A stretch of DNA of 64,000 nucleotides. It comes from Cherax quadricarinatus. Taxonomy: Eukaryota > Arthropoda > Malacostraca > Decapoda > Parastacidae. The notes beneath the pieces are model-generated. The model was not told the origin of the DNA. It made no database searches and saw only the letters and a program-made list of their open reading frames with translations. Location of the stretch: assembly GCF_038502225.1 (NCBI RefSeq), contig NC_091312.1, positions 33,779,523 through 33,843,522 on the forward strand, written 5' to 3'. Each line of letters begins with the position of its first letter. Positions within the stretch are counted from its first letter, which is position 1. Position numbers and translations under genes: made by a program. Shown here piece by piece: positions 22,725 to 34,059 of the stretch.

Positions 22725-24665
22725 GTAGCAGCAGCAGTAACAGAAGCCTCAGCATCAAGGACAGTAGTCTTGACGGCAGTAACAGAAGTCTCAGCATCAA
22801 GGACAGTAGTCTGGACGGCAGTAACAGAAGCCTCAGCATCAAGGACAGTAGTCTTGACGGCAGTAACAGAAGTCTCAGCATCAAGGACAGTAGTCTGGAC
22901 GGCAGTAACAGAAGCCTCAGCATCAAGGACAGTAGCCTGGACGGCAGTAACAGAAGCCTCAGCATCAAGGACAGCAGCCTGGACGGCAGTAACAGAAGCC
23001 TCAGCATCAAGGACAGTAGCCTGGACGGCAGTAACAGAAGCCTCATCAAGGAGAGTAGCCAGGACGGCAGTAACAGAAGCCTCAGCATCAAGGACGGTAG
23101 CCTGGACGGAAGCAACAGAAGCCTCAGCATCAAGGACAGTAGCCTGGACGGCAGTAACAGAAGCCTCATCAAGGACAGTAGCCTGGACGGCAGTAACAGA
23201 AGCCTCAGCATCAAGGACAGCCTGGACGGCAGTAACAGAAGCCTCAGCATCAAGGACAGTAGCCTGGACGGCAGTAACAGAAGCCTCAGCATCAAGGACA
23301 GTAGCCTGGACGGCAGTAACAGAAGCCTCAGCATCAAGGACAGCAGCCTGGACGGCAGTAACAGAAGCCTCAGCATCAAGGACAGTAGCCTGGACGGCAG
23401 TAACAGAAGCCTCATCAAGGAGAGTAGCCAGGACGGCAGTAACAGAAGCCTCAGCATCAAGGACGGTAGCCTGGACGGAAGCAACAGAAGCCTCAGCATC
23501 AAGGACAGTAGCCTGGACGGCAGTAACAGAAGCCTCATCAAGGACAGTAGCCTGGACGGCAGTAACAGAAGCCTCAGCATCAAGGACAGCCTGGACGGCA
23601 GTAACAGAAGCCTCAGCATCAAGGACAGTAGCCTGGACGGCAGTAACAGAAGCCTCAGCATCAAGGACAGTAGCCTGGACGGCAGTAATAGAAGCCTCAG
23701 CATCAAGGACAGTAGCCTGGACGGCAGTAACAGAAGCCTCAGCATCAAGGACAGTAGCCTGGACGGCAGTAACAGAAGCCTCATCAAGGAGAGTAGCCTA
23801 GACGGCAGTAACAGAAGCCTCAGCATCAAGGACAGTAGCCTGGACGGCAGTAACAGAAGCCTCAGCATCAAGGACAGTAGCCTGGACGACAGTAACAGAA
23901 GCCTTAGCATCAAGGACAGTAGCCTGGACGACAGTAATAGAAGCCTTAGCATCAAGGACTGTAGCCTGGACGACAGTACTAGAAGCCTCAGCATCAAGGA
24001 CAGTAGCCTGGACGACAGTAATAGAAGCCTCAGCATCAAGGACAGTAGCCTGGACGACAGTAATAGAAGCCTTAGCATCAAGGACTGTAGCCTGGACGAC
24101 AGTACTAGAAGCCTCAGCATCAAGGACAGTAGCCTGGACGACAGTAACAGAAGCCTTAGCATCAAGGACAGTAGCCTGGACGACAGCAATAGAAGCCTTA
24201 GCATCAAGGACTGTAGCCTGGACGACAGTAATAGAAGCCTCAGCATCAAGGACAGTAGCCTGGACGAGAGCAATAGAAACCTTAGCATCAAGGACTGTAG
24301 CCTGGACGACAGTAATAGAAGCCTCAGCATCAAGGACAGTAGCCTGGACGACAGTAATAGAAGCCTCAGCATCAAGGACAGTAGCCTAGCCGAAAGTAAT
24401 AGAAGCCTCAGCATCAAGGACAGTAGCCAGGACGACAGTAATAGCCTCAGCATCAAGAACAGTACCCTGGACGACAGTATCAAGGACAGCAAAAGAAGCC
24501 TCAGCGTCAAGGACAGTAGCCTGAACGACAGGAATAGAAGCCTCAGCATCAAAGACAGTAGCCTGGACGACAGTAATAGTAGCCTCAGCATCAAGGACAG
24601 TAGCCTGGACGACAGTAACAGAAGCCTCAGCATCAAGGACAGTAGCCTGGATAAAATCAATGCCG
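22725..24665 (+). repeat. 42-bp minisatellite, about 46 units
   Basis: Unit AGCCTCAGCATCAAGGACAG then TAGCCTGGACGGCAGTAACAGA (42 bp, 14 codons). The plus frame 22697-24724 reads SLSIKDSSLDGSNR repeatedly and ends with a short non-repeat tail (KINAGSNVVLQKLRHM). Another plus frame (to 23801) and a minus frame (22630-24699) are open too, so openness is not evidence of coding. All length variants are losses of 3 bp. Units before about 23880 have GACGGC and later ones GACGAC, showing a compositional switch. I know no protein family with this repeat. Confidence 0.97.
23041..23778 (+). repeat. 369-bp higher-order repeat in 42-bp array
   Basis: A run of nine units including three marked by 3-bp losses (CCTCATCAAGGAGAGTAGCC, CCTCATCAAGGACAG and GGACAGCCTGG) begins at 23041, again at 23410, and the marker unit appears once more at 23779. 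The spacing is 369 bp each time, which is nine times 42 minus nine. Confidence 0.93.
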
Positions 24666-24724
24666 GCAGCAACGTGGTATTGCAGAAGTTGCGGCACATG
24701 TTGATGTTGGCGCCCTCTAATTAA

Positions 24725-25915
24725 CGAGTAGTAATTCAACAGAAACGCCACTAGAGACGGTGTTAATACGGAGAATATTGAAGGATACCAAGTCTAACGA
24801 AAAATTCCCGAGAGGCTGGGAACGTGTGTGTTAAGAGGTGACGGGTCACCACCACAGTATGATAACTAGAGCAACAAGAACAACCTTCCTACGGTTGGCT
24901 ACTCCCACGTCGTTCTGGCAGCCTGCGTCACGTTAACAAGAAACTTCTATCAGTTCCTCCCTTTCTTAACCATTTCATCTAACATGATGGTACTGTACTT
25001 TAAACAATTTGCACTACGATCCCAGTGCTTCAGCAGCTCGCACGCGAGCTTTGTGAAGTGTCTAGTTGCTAGCAATGATAGAACATAGCAGTACATATAC
25101 TGATAAGAGGTGACGACGTAAAGTACAAGATATGCGTTTTATATAAAAAATATCATGCCTTTGTAAGCATATTAAATTAAGAATGTTAAGTGTGTGGAGA
25201 TTATAAAGTTCGTGTTATCCGGTGATGTGTATTAACTGTGAAGGGATGAAAAATGTGTGACGTGTGAGAACGTGAGAACAGTGACCTCTTATCAAAAATA
25301 TTTTTCATTTACAATATTTGCTGCGCACATCTCATCTTGGAGGTCACTTCATTCAGTGAATCAGTAACTTTCCTCCAAATACAGCGTCTGATTTCGCATG
25401 CGATAAACTGCAGTGATTTCTGTATGATTTAAACAGTGACAAACATTATATTTTTTTAAAGACAGGAACCTGTTAACTTAAATTATATTGTTTTATAAAG
25501 CGTCCGCCGTCTCCCACCCAGGTAAGGTGACTCGAAACAATGAAGAAATTTCCTGCATCACAACTCAGATAACCCTCTGAACTGCAACATCCTCACTTGC
25601 ATTATTATATTCAAGAGGAAACAGTAAACTCGTAAGGGCCTAGTTAGTGAGAGAATTAGGCTCGATCCGAGGAAATGAAGGGTAGTTCTAAATGTTCCAA
25701 TCAACAGCACTTCAGCAGCATGAACGCACTCCCGTTGGGGTGATTTTTACGCATAATTAACTACCATAACGAAATAAAGAGGCGGTTGAGGTCGTTACTT
25801 AAAACGTTGACAATTCCACGCTCTCTTTTTGAATTGTAGGACTCGACGGTTTGCAAATAAATGCTGCTGCAATTTTAAAAATCTTAAACACCATAAAAGA
25901 CAAAAAATTTTAAGC
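24725..25915. other. Unassigned intergenic DNA
   Basis: About 1.2 kb with no open frame, tandem repeat or familiar element that I can identify. It is AT-rich and looks like ordinary non-coding sequence. Confidence 0.55.
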
Positions 25916-25919
25916 TTCC

Positions 25920-26105
25920 CAGCCGCAATTATTATAATCATGGGGAGCGCTAAACCCTGAGGATTATACAGCCCATATGGGAGGAGGGGATGGAAGGTAT
26001 TCAGGTTCAATTCATGGAACCGGAGCACAGATCCAATTTCCTAAATCAAGAGACCCTCACCAGCGTCAAGGAACCTCCCATGAGGGGTCCCAGCCTGTCC
26101 CATTA
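25920..26105 (+). mobile_element. Short dispersed repeat (SINE-like), copy 1
   Basis: Starts near ATTATTATAATCATGGGGAG and contains GGGGAGCGCTAAA, GGATTATACAGC, GGAGCACAGATCCAATT, ATCAAGAG and AAGGAACCTCCCATGAGGGG. The same series of blocks in the same order recurs at 34060-34215 and 48811-48965. Length is near 170-185 bp and there is no coding frame. I see no clear tRNA-type promoter boxes, so SINE is only a size-based label; it could be the end of a larger element. Confidence 0.75.
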
Positions 26106-26292
26106 GAGACCTTCATGAACCGATATTTGTAGCAGATCTTTGTTCACCTATGACAGCTTCGTAGAGCCAGTTGATTGAAAGATAGAGGCAGGAATATGAG
26201 TGAGCTTCACTACATCCCATGCAAGCTTAAATTTGTAAACAAGTTCTTTCGCTCTCTCGCGCGCGCAAGCAAGCACGCACACACACGCACGC

Positions 26293-26295
<3 letters not shown>

Positions 26296-26382
<87 letters not shown>
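26296..26382. repeat. (GA)n microsatellite
   Basis: An unbroken GA run of about 86 bases. A short CACG-rich tract precedes it. Confidence 0.98.
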
Positions 26383-26385
<3 letters not shown>

Positions 26386-27730
26386 AATTTCAGAAACGGT
26401 AATAGAGATGAGGATGTGAGGAGAGCGCCTGGAGAAATGAAGGGAAGAAAGTACTCCTGAATGATAATGAGCCGGATATGAGATAAACTATCAGTGACCT
26501 AGACACCAAAATATCTCAAGAATTTTATCTTGATGCAGATTCGAGGAGTTATTCTCGAGTAAATTTGTCGACAATATTTCGTAACAGTTGACTTACGGGA
26601 AAGATATCTGGTAGAAAACTTTAGAAGCAACCATGGTGGTAGAGCAGCTGGTGTCAGCTTCCCGGGCTGACGCAAGGAGGAGGATGTGCATCAGCAGTAA
26701 TGCCACAGCTACTACCTCAAGGTCAGGGAGAAAGGGACTTGATAAAGAGTGAAAGTTGCTTTCCAGCGATGCTGTAAGACCAGCTGGTAGCCTTAGGAGA
26801 GTGAGAGCAGGAAGAGAGGAGGAAGAGAATGTGTTGGTGATGGTGGGGGAGGGGATGGGAGGGGGGAAAGGGTGGAAGAGTTAACATTGGGTCACCTTGG
26901 TGATCCCCTGACAACTTTCTAACATTGCCAGGGATGAGTCATTGTATGTAATTGTGGCGGCACCGGAAGGTGCCGCCAGGGGTCAAACTGGAGGTGTTAC
27001 TGAGGGGTCACTATGAAGTCGCTCTGATGTTCTGAGAGGCTGGGACACACAGTGTCATCATCTCACCAACACGCTCAAAACTGATGCAATACTCTGGTAT
27101 ATAACCCCACGTCTTTACTCTGATTGGGCAGGACAAAAAACAGGTAAAACCTGATTGATTTCTGTTACTCAAGCTATGAAAATGTTTTGAGTCTCGAGAG
27201 TTGGGTGACGTTGCTTTCCAGAGAGAAGATGAGTTACGTGAGTGCAACAGTCAACGTGCACTCCCTGCCATGACTACGTCACATTAAGGCAGCAACGGGT
27301 CCAAGCCACTTGCGACCAATTTGGACAACTGCCAAACTCTTGCCATACCCAGCTCACTCTCACCTCTCCTAGTAGCTGTTCCAAAGCAAATTTCTTACGT
27401 GCTTATGTACGTTAATCAAAACTAATAAATATACAACCAAAAACAAGTGACTGCACCAAAGGACTGAAATTAACGTGTGAGATATGAAGGATGTGGGACA
27501 CCGTCGGGACTCCGGTGACTGCCATATGAAACTCTGGGGTTACATCAGCGCTGCCAGCGACTCTGATCCCACGGAACTTGTACAGTAAGGCTGTGTTTCC
27601 TGCTATCCTGTGGTGGAGGCAAAGAAACGCGGGAAATCAAAACATACACAAGCAAACACACACGTTTAAACGTACACATGACACTCATCACATCACATCA
27701 TCACATGCTCATGATGACATGCAAAATAAC
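26383..27730. other. Unassigned intergenic DNA
   Basis: No gene is recognised. A small perfect hairpin lies at 26956-26977 (GGCGGCACC, loop GGAA, GGTGCCGCC). A G-rich patch is at 26840-26880. Confidence 0.5.
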
Positions 27731-27845
27731 CACTGTGAAAAATTATGAAATTTCTAGCGCTTTTGTGATTGTCTATGTTAAATAAGAACTTGATAGTGTG
27801 AGGAATCACCAAAGCGCTTGGAATTTCACTACTTTTCACTGTAGC
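27731..27845. repeat. Fold-back sequence, 40-bp imperfect arms
   Basis: The left arm (27731-27770, with GAAATTTCTAGCGCTTTTGT) pairs with the right arm (about 27805-27845, with AAAGCGCTTGGAATTTC), leaving a loop of about 35 bases. It could be a small MITE or fold-back element. Target duplications were not found. Confidence 0.7.
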
Positions 27846-27999
27846 TATTTTTTATATTAAGATATCAACTGTTACCCGTGCTCTTATTGTATGATAACAC
27901 ATGTGAGATGAATGTGACATGCCTGGACACGATAGACATTCAGACATCTTGGATTAGTTTTATACTCACGTGCGTGCACGGACACATACACAATACTAA

Positions 28000-28208
28000 A
28001 ACATGTTAAGTAAAAGGACACAAGAGCAACTAATGTGACATGTTATTGTAACAACGTTTCGCTCTCCAGGAGCTTTGTCAAGCTGTTACAAACAATACAT
28101 GGACACAGAGGGTATATATAGGCTCAGTGTGAGGTGCAATACTAGTGGTAGTAGTAGTAGTAGTAATATTAGTTGTAGTAATAGGAGTAGTAGTAGTAAT
28201 ATTGCTTA

Positions 28209-28245
<37 letters not shown>

Positions 28246-28262
28246 TGTAGTGGTAATACAAT
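28000..28262 (-). mobile_element. Penelope-type element tail with hammerhead-like motif
   Basis: On the minus strand the order is (TAC)n at 28145-28255, then TATATACCC, then a hammerhead-like motif, then an AT-rich end. The Penelope-like copy at 50188-52122 has the same order: microsatellite, TATATACCC, motif. No RT frame is recognisable further upstream on the minus strand (28263-28610), so this is a 5'-truncated or decayed copy. Confidence 0.6.
28055..28082 (-). ncRNA. Hammerhead-like motif 1
   Basis: Minus-strand order: TTGACAA, stem II GCTCC with loop and GGAGAGC, then GAAACG. Stem II pairs and GAAAC matches the hammerhead core, but the CUGANGA box is degenerate. Activity is therefore doubtful. 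Confidence 0.45.
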
Positions 28263-29155
28263 ATGGCAGAACAATCAACTTGCACATGAGTAAAAGGTTA
28301 TAAAAGACTCTATTGCTAATATAACTACAAATAATTTACGCTTCTATATCTCTTAAGAGATAAAATACAAACGGATGTGGAAATGCCAAGAAGTCTCAGG
28401 TGCGGGCAAAACCTGTGCCACTCAGCTCTCTGCCAATCAGGAGACTGGCACCCCCAATAGTGCCGGAAAATGTCGCATTTAGAAAGACTATGGTTATCGC
28501 AGTAAGTTCTTGAAAGAAGAGGGAAACGTGAAGGAATATTAGCTCTAATTTGTCCATTCAAGCGCAGTGAAAATTATCGTGTGCACAAGAATGGCAGAAA
28601 TGTGTGGATCTACTACACGTAGAGATGATTTACATAGCATATAATATGGTTTTAGCCCATAAGTATATATGAAAGAGTGAGTATGCAATATTAAACTAAC
28701 AAAATATCAACACACTACCAACTTAAGTCACCCTCATTAAGAGAGTTAAAAGTCTGAATATTTAGTGCGCGGTACTTCACTGGCTGTAATGTGGAGGGAG
28801 AGGCGCGGTGTTTGGAGGATACATTCTTCAGTTGGCGGTGTTTAGAGGCAGAGTTGTTCCACGGCATTGTTTCAAGGCCGGAACTGATCTTTTGACTTAG
28901 TCGTTTATATAAAGAAGAGATGCATTTATGAGTTGGCTGTCAAGAAAATGAAGAGGGAGTAATGAAGTACAGTGAGAGGCTGAAGTGGGAGTAACGAAGT
29001 ACAGTGAGGTTGAAGGAGGAGTAATGAAGTACAGTGAGAGGATGAAGAGGCTGTAGTCACGTCGACAGCGGCTGGAAATGAGGTTGTGATGTTTTATGGA
29101 ACGAATTAACACGCCTGAAATTGGCCACTGCTGCTGCTGTTGGTTTTTGGATTGA
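28263..29155. other. Unassigned DNA left of 29-bp array
   Basis: No gene is recognised. The part up to about 28610 may belong to the minus-strand Penelope-type copy. At 28940-29040 there are three diverged repeats of GTAATGAAGTACAGTGAG, about 40 bp apart. Confidence 0.45.
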
Positions 29156-29159
29156 TGTT

Positions 29160-30262
29160 GTGGCGGCGAGGGTAGTGTACTGGAGTTGCTGGCGGCGAGG
29201 ATAGTGTACTGGAGTTGCTGGCGGCGAGGGTAGTGTACTGGAGTTGCTGGCGGCGAGGGTAGTGTACTGGAGTTGCTGGCGGCGAGGGCAGTGTACTGGA
29301 GTTGCTGGCGGCAAGGGTAGTGTACTGGAGTTGCTGGCGGCGAGGGCAGTGTACTGGAGTTGCTGGCGGCAAGGGTAGTGTACTGGAGTTGCTGGCGGCG
29401 AGGGTAGTGTACTGGAGTTGCTGGCGGCGAGGATAGTGTACTGGAGTTGCTGGCGGCGAGGGTAGTGTACTGGAGTTGCTGGCGGCAAGGATAGTGTACT
29501 GGAGTTGCTGGCGGCGAGGGTAGTGTACTGGAGTTGCTGGCGGCAAGGGTAGTGTACTGGAGTTGCTGGCGGCGAGGGTAGTGTACTGGAGTTGCTGGCG
29601 GCGAGGATAGTGTACTGGAGTTGCTGGCGGCGAGGGTAGTGTACTGGAGTTGCTGGCGGCGAGGGTAGTGTACTGGAGTTGCTGGCGGCAAGGATAGTGT
29701 ACTGGAGTTGCTGGCGGCGAGGGTAGTGTACTGGAGTTGCTGGCGGCGAGGGTAGTGTACTGGAGTTGCTGGCGGCGAGGGTAGTGTACTGGAGTTGCTG
29801 GCGGCGAGGATAGTGTACTGGAGTTGCTGGCGGCGAGGGTAGTGTACTGGAGTTGCTGGCGGCGAGGGTAGTGTACTGGAGTTGCTGGCGGCGAGGATAG
29901 TGTACTGGAGTTGCTGGCGGCAAGGGTAGTGTACTGGAGTTGCTGGCGGCGAGGGTAGTGTACTGGAGTTGCTGGCGGCGAGGGTAGTGTACTGGAGTTG
30001 CTGGCGGCGAGGGTAGTGTACTGGAGTTGCTGGCGGCAAGGGTAGTGTACTGGAGTTGCTGGCGGCGAGGGTAGTGTACTGGAGTTGCTGGCGGCAAGGG
30101 TAGTGTACTGGAGTTGCTGGCGGCGAGGGTAGTGTACTGGAGTTGCTGGCGGCGAGGGTAGTGTACTGGAGTTGCTGGCGGCGAGGGTAGTGTACTGGAG
30201 TTGCTGGCGGCGAGGGCAGTGTACTGGAGTTGCTGGCGGCGAGGGCAGTGTACTGGAGTTGC
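29160..30262. repeat. 29-bp minisatellite, about 38 units
   Basis: Unit GTTGCTGGCGGCGAGGG then TAGTGTACTGGA, 29 bp. Variation is almost confined to two positions (GCGAGG/GCAAGG and GGTAG/GATAG/GGCAG). Because 29 is not divisible by three, each frame cycles through three phases and encodes the same 29-residue super-repeat. All three minus frames are open, giving overlapping frames of 346 to 410 codons. That is a property of a stop-free unit, not of coding. Confidence 0.97.
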
Positions 30263-30799
30263 CTGTGTTGTGTTGTATTACCAACACAGGTAAGAATGAC
30301 CTGTAAACTGGTCGTAATGGGTTCTTTGGAGCAAACAAATTCAGCAGTAATATTTAACTTGTATTTCCTTCACCAGATATATATACAATTAAGTACACTT
30401 ATATTCAACTCCTGTACATAGTGTATATAAGTGTACCACATGGCGACAAAAATGGCAAAACACACAAGCCAGGGAGAGAGTACCGTACTTAACCAGCTGC
30501 TAGGCAAATCTGGCAAATGCTGACCGCGAGTGAATCCCGTCGCCTCAGCATTTGGCGGGCTCGCCTGTGGTTGAACAATGGACCAGGGTACTGATTTAAC
30601 AACGGGTACTCTAAAAAATTGTTAAACCCTTGGCACCCGGTTCGCTGAATGGGAGGCAGCCTAAATGGGAGTGTGTACATACGCCGAATAAATTGTAACA
30701 TACTCTTCGCATGCTACATGTTGCACTGTCGAAGGTAACGGATGAATGAAGCCGACAGAGAGAGGCTCTTCTGTGGCTATATATCTTTGCTTTAGGCAA
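30263..30799. other. Unassigned DNA with LTR-like relic
   Basis: No open gene. The stretch 30570-30722 (GGTTCGCTGAATGGG, TACGCCGAATAAA, CTCTTCGCATGC) matches imperfectly the right end of the insert at 44840-45262. The shared AATAAA suggests a polyadenylation signal of an LTR-type or other retroelement end. Confidence 0.5.
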
Positions 30800-31018
30800 A
30801 AGAACTGATCAACCCTGGCTGTCTTCAAACAGGCACTGGACAGGCACCTAAAGTCAGTACATGACCAGCCGGGCTGTGGTTCGTACGTCGGGTTGCGTGT
30901 GGCCAACAGTAACAGCTTGGTTGATCAGGCCCTGATCCACCATGAGGTCTGGTCACAGACCGGGCCGAGGGGGCGCTGACCCCCGCAATCCTCTCCAGGT
31001 ATACTCCAGGTATACCTC
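30800..31018 (+). pseudogene. LINE family B 3' end, plus strand
   Basis: Encodes the last codons of a family B RT (KQALDRHLKSVHDQPGC, LVDQALIHHE). Then come the family 3' end GGGGGCGCTGACCCC and two tail units of CTCCAGGTATA. The minus-strand copies at 42032, 47432 and 49510 carry the same end in reverse (CCTGATCAACCAGGCTG). It is strongly 5'-truncated. Confidence 0.8.
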
Positions 31019-31219
31019 ACTTCTCCAGTGTAGTAGGAAGAGATGGTAGAAGATGAATTGAAGAAAGGTAAGTAAAGGATGAATAGGACAGTAGGGAGAT
31101 AATGAAGTAAGAAACAGAAGGCTGAAGAAAATGAAAAAAAATGAAGGAAGAAAATGAAAACTGAATGACCGAAGACAGAGGAAATGAATCAGGTCCGGAC
31201 CATGGATGATGAAACACTA
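31019..31219. other. A/G-rich spacer
   Basis: GA-rich unique sequence between the LINE tail and the 40-bp minisatellite. There is no gene. Confidence 0.5.
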
Positions 31220-32150
31220 TGATGAATGTAGGGTGTAGGAAGGGCGAAGGAGGGAGTGAAGGAAGCTAGGGTGGAGTGTAGGGAGGGTGGAGGAGAGAGT
31301 GTAGGAAGCTAGGGTGAAGTGTAGGAAGGGTGGAGGAGGGAGTGTAGGAAGCTAGGGTGGAGTGTAGGGAGGGTGGAGGAGGGAGTGTAGGAAGCTAGGG
31401 TGAAGTGTAGGAAGGGTGGAGGAGGGAGTGTAGGAAGCTAGGGTGAAGTGTAGGAAGGGTGGAGGAGGGAGTGTAGGAAGTTAGGGTGAAGTGTAGGAAG
31501 GGTGGAGGAGGGAGTGTAGGAAGTTAGGGTGAAGTGTAGGAGCTAGAAGTGCAGGGAGGGTGGAGGGAGTGTAGGAAGCTAGGGTGAAGTGTAGGGAGGG
31601 TGGAGGGAGTGTAGGAAGCTAGGGTGAAGTGTAGGGAGGGTGGAGGGAGTGTAGGAAGCTAGGGTGAAGTGTAGGGAGAGTAGAGGGAGTGTAGGAAGCT
31701 AGGGTGAAGTGTAGGGAGGGTGGAGGAGGGAGTGTAGGAAGCTAGGGTGAAGTGTAGGGAGGGTGGAGGGAGTGTAGGAAGCTAGGGTGAAGTGTAGGGA
31801 GGGTGGAGGAGGGAGTGTAGGAAGCTAGGGTGAAGTGTAGGGAGGGTGGAGGGAGTGTAGGAAGCTAGGGTGGAGTGTAGGGAGGGTGGAGGGAGTGTAG
31901 GAAGCTAGGGTGAAGTGTAGGGAGTGTAGGAAGCTAGGGTGAAGTGTAGGGAGTGTGGAGGGAGTGTAGGAAGCTAGGGTGAAGTGTAGGGAGGGTGGAG
32001 GGAGTGTAGAAAGCTAGGGTGGAGTGTAGGGAGTGTGGAGGGAGTGTAGGAAGCTAGGGTGAAGTGTAGGGAGTGGGGAGGGAGTGTAGGAAGCTAGGGT
32101 GAAGTGTAGGGAGGGTGGAGAGAGTGGTAGGGGAGGAAGTGTAGCAAGCT
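31220..32150. repeat. 40/43-bp minisatellite
   Basis: Units of GGGAGGGTGGAGGGAGTGTA then GGAAGCTAGGGTGAAGTGTA (40 bp), alternating with 43-bp units that have an extra AGG. About 22 copies, regular until about 32100, after which single-base indels accumulate. Confidence 0.93.
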
Positions 32151-33260
32151 AAGGTGAAGAGGTAGGAGGTGGAGGGAGTGTAGGAAAGCTAGGTGAAGTG
32201 GTAGGGAGTGGTGGAGGAGTGTAGGAAGCTCAGGTGAATGCAGGTAGGTAAGGTGATGGGACTAGGAAGCCTAGGTCAGTGCAGGGAGGATGGATGGGAG
32301 TACAAACAGCGAAAGTGTAGGGAGGGTGGATGGAGAGAGGAACAGGGCATAGGTGAAGTGTTAGAGGTGGAGGAGAGAGTGTAGGAAGTTAGGTGAAGTG
32401 CAGGAGGTGGGTGATGCAGCCAGGCATAGCCCAGGATATGAATGATGGAACGTATAAACAGCGAATTTGGTGATATGAATGATGCATGGACAGGGAGGTA
32501 ACAATGTAGGATAAGTGATATTAGGAGTCAGGCATTTTATGATAAGGTCATATGCAGGTGCTCAAGTGATGCAGGATTAAGTGATGAATATGAACAGGCG
32601 AATGCAGACGCAGGAATGTTTGCGAATGAATGACATATTGTATAAATGTAATGCAAACAATGAGTACAGACAATGGCCGCGAATGATGATGCAGGAGGCG
32701 AATGCGAATGAATGATTTATGCTGAATGCGAATGATGGAATGAGAAGCTTTAAATGCGAATGATGCATGGACAATGGATAATGGCGAATGATGGATGCAG
32801 TGAATGGGGAATAGAATGATGATGCAGGATGAATATGCAATGATGATAAGATGGGAATAACGCGAATGATGGCAGAAGCAGGAATGAAGGCGAACGATGA
32901 TGCATGGAATGAATATGATGATGAAGCAATGAATACAAATGGAGGAATGCAGGATGGAAGGTGAATGAATGGTCGCAGGGCTTTAAGTCATGAAGGATGG
33001 ACAGAGGCAATGGTAAATGCGTAATTGATGGAAGTGCAGGAATTTTAATGCGAATGAATCATGCATGGAGGAAATTGAACACACGATGGACGCATGGTTT
33101 TGAATGCGAATGATGATGCATAAAATGAACGGACGAATGATGAGTGATGAAAATAAGTGAATGATGATGCATGATCAATGAACGAATGATGGATGCAGGA
33201 ATAAAATGCGAATGATGCATGAAGAATGAACGCGAATGATGAATGTATATAACGAAGGTG
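32151..33260. repeat. Degenerate tandem tract with GAATGATG motifs
   Basis: The ordered minisatellite dissolves into irregular sequence dense in GCGAATGATG, ATGCATGGA, GATGCAGGAAT and AATGAATG, with no constant period. Indels are dense compared with the clean arrays on either side. It may be an old decayed minisatellite or poorly resolved consensus sequence. Confidence 0.7.
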
Positions 33261-33269
33261 GAAGGGAGG

Positions 33270-33530
33270 GACAAGGTGGACTTTAAGGAGGGAGTGTAGG
33301 AAGTGAAGGTGAAGGAGGGAGTGTAGGAAGTGAAGGTGAAGGAGGGAGTGTAGGAAGTGAAGGTGAAGGAGGGAGTGTAGGAAGTGAAGGTGAAGGAGGG
33401 AGTGTAGGAAGTGAAGGTGAAGGAGGGAGTGTAGGGAGTGAAGGTGAAGGAAGAAGGGTGAAGGAGGGAGGGTGAAGGAGTGTAGGAAGTGAAGGTGAAG
33501 GAGAGAGTGTAGGAAGTGAAGGTGAAGGAA
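33270..33530. repeat. 27-bp minisatellite
   Basis: Unit GAAGGTGAAGGAGGGAGTG then TAGGAAGT, about 27 bp and about 9 copies. It is related to the 40-bp array by the shared GGAGGGAGTGTAGGAAG. Confidence 0.92.
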
Positions 33531-34050
33531 GAGGAGGAGGAGGAGAGGGAGGGAGGGAGGGCGGAGGAGGTGGAGAGGGAGGGAGGGAGGGAGGGTGGAG
33601 GAGAAGGTGAGAGAGTGGGGGTAGAGGAGAGGGAGAGTGGGGGTGGAGGAAAGGGAAAGAGTGGGGGAAGAAAGGGATAGAGTGGAGGATGGAAGGAGAG
33701 GGGGAGAGAGTGGGAGTGGAAGCGAGGGAGAGAGTGGGGTGGAGGAGGAGAGAGTGGGGGTGGACAAGAGGGAGTGGTGGTGGAGGAGAGGGAGAGAGAG
33801 TGGGGGTGGAGAAGAGAGAGTGGGGGTGGAGGAGAGGGAGAGAGTGGGGGATGGAGGGAGAGGGAGAGAGTGGGGGTGGAAGAGAGGGAGAGTGGGGGTG
33901 GAAGAGAGGGAGAGTGGGGGGTGGAGAGGGAGAGATGGGGGATGGAGGGAGAGGGAGAGAGTGGGGGTTGAGGAGAGGGAGAAAGAGTGGGAGATGGAGG
34001 GAGAGGGAAAGGAATATGGAGAGACTGAGAAGGAAGGAAGGAAAGATGAA
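33531..34050. repeat. Purine-rich GGAGAG/GTGGGGG tract
   Basis: About 520 bases of almost pure purine on the plus strand, with GAGAGGGAGAGAGTGGGGG steps. Several frames are open because of composition. Such a tract can form triplex or other non-B DNA. Confidence 0.9.
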
Positions 34051-34059
34051 GAAGAATGT

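Noticed and set aside
22281..23801. A 506-codon plus frame as a gene
   Set aside because: It starts inside the solo LTR-like insert and runs through CAG and 42-bp repeats. It is composition and repeat driven.
26956..26977. Perfect 9-bp hairpin as a terminator or regulatory site
   Set aside because: A single short GC hairpin in eukaryotic intergenic DNA with no nearby gene; likely chance.
29057..30338. Pro/Gln/Tyr-rich minus-strand protein genes
   Set aside because: Three overlapping frames of the same 29-bp repeat; openness is a unit property.
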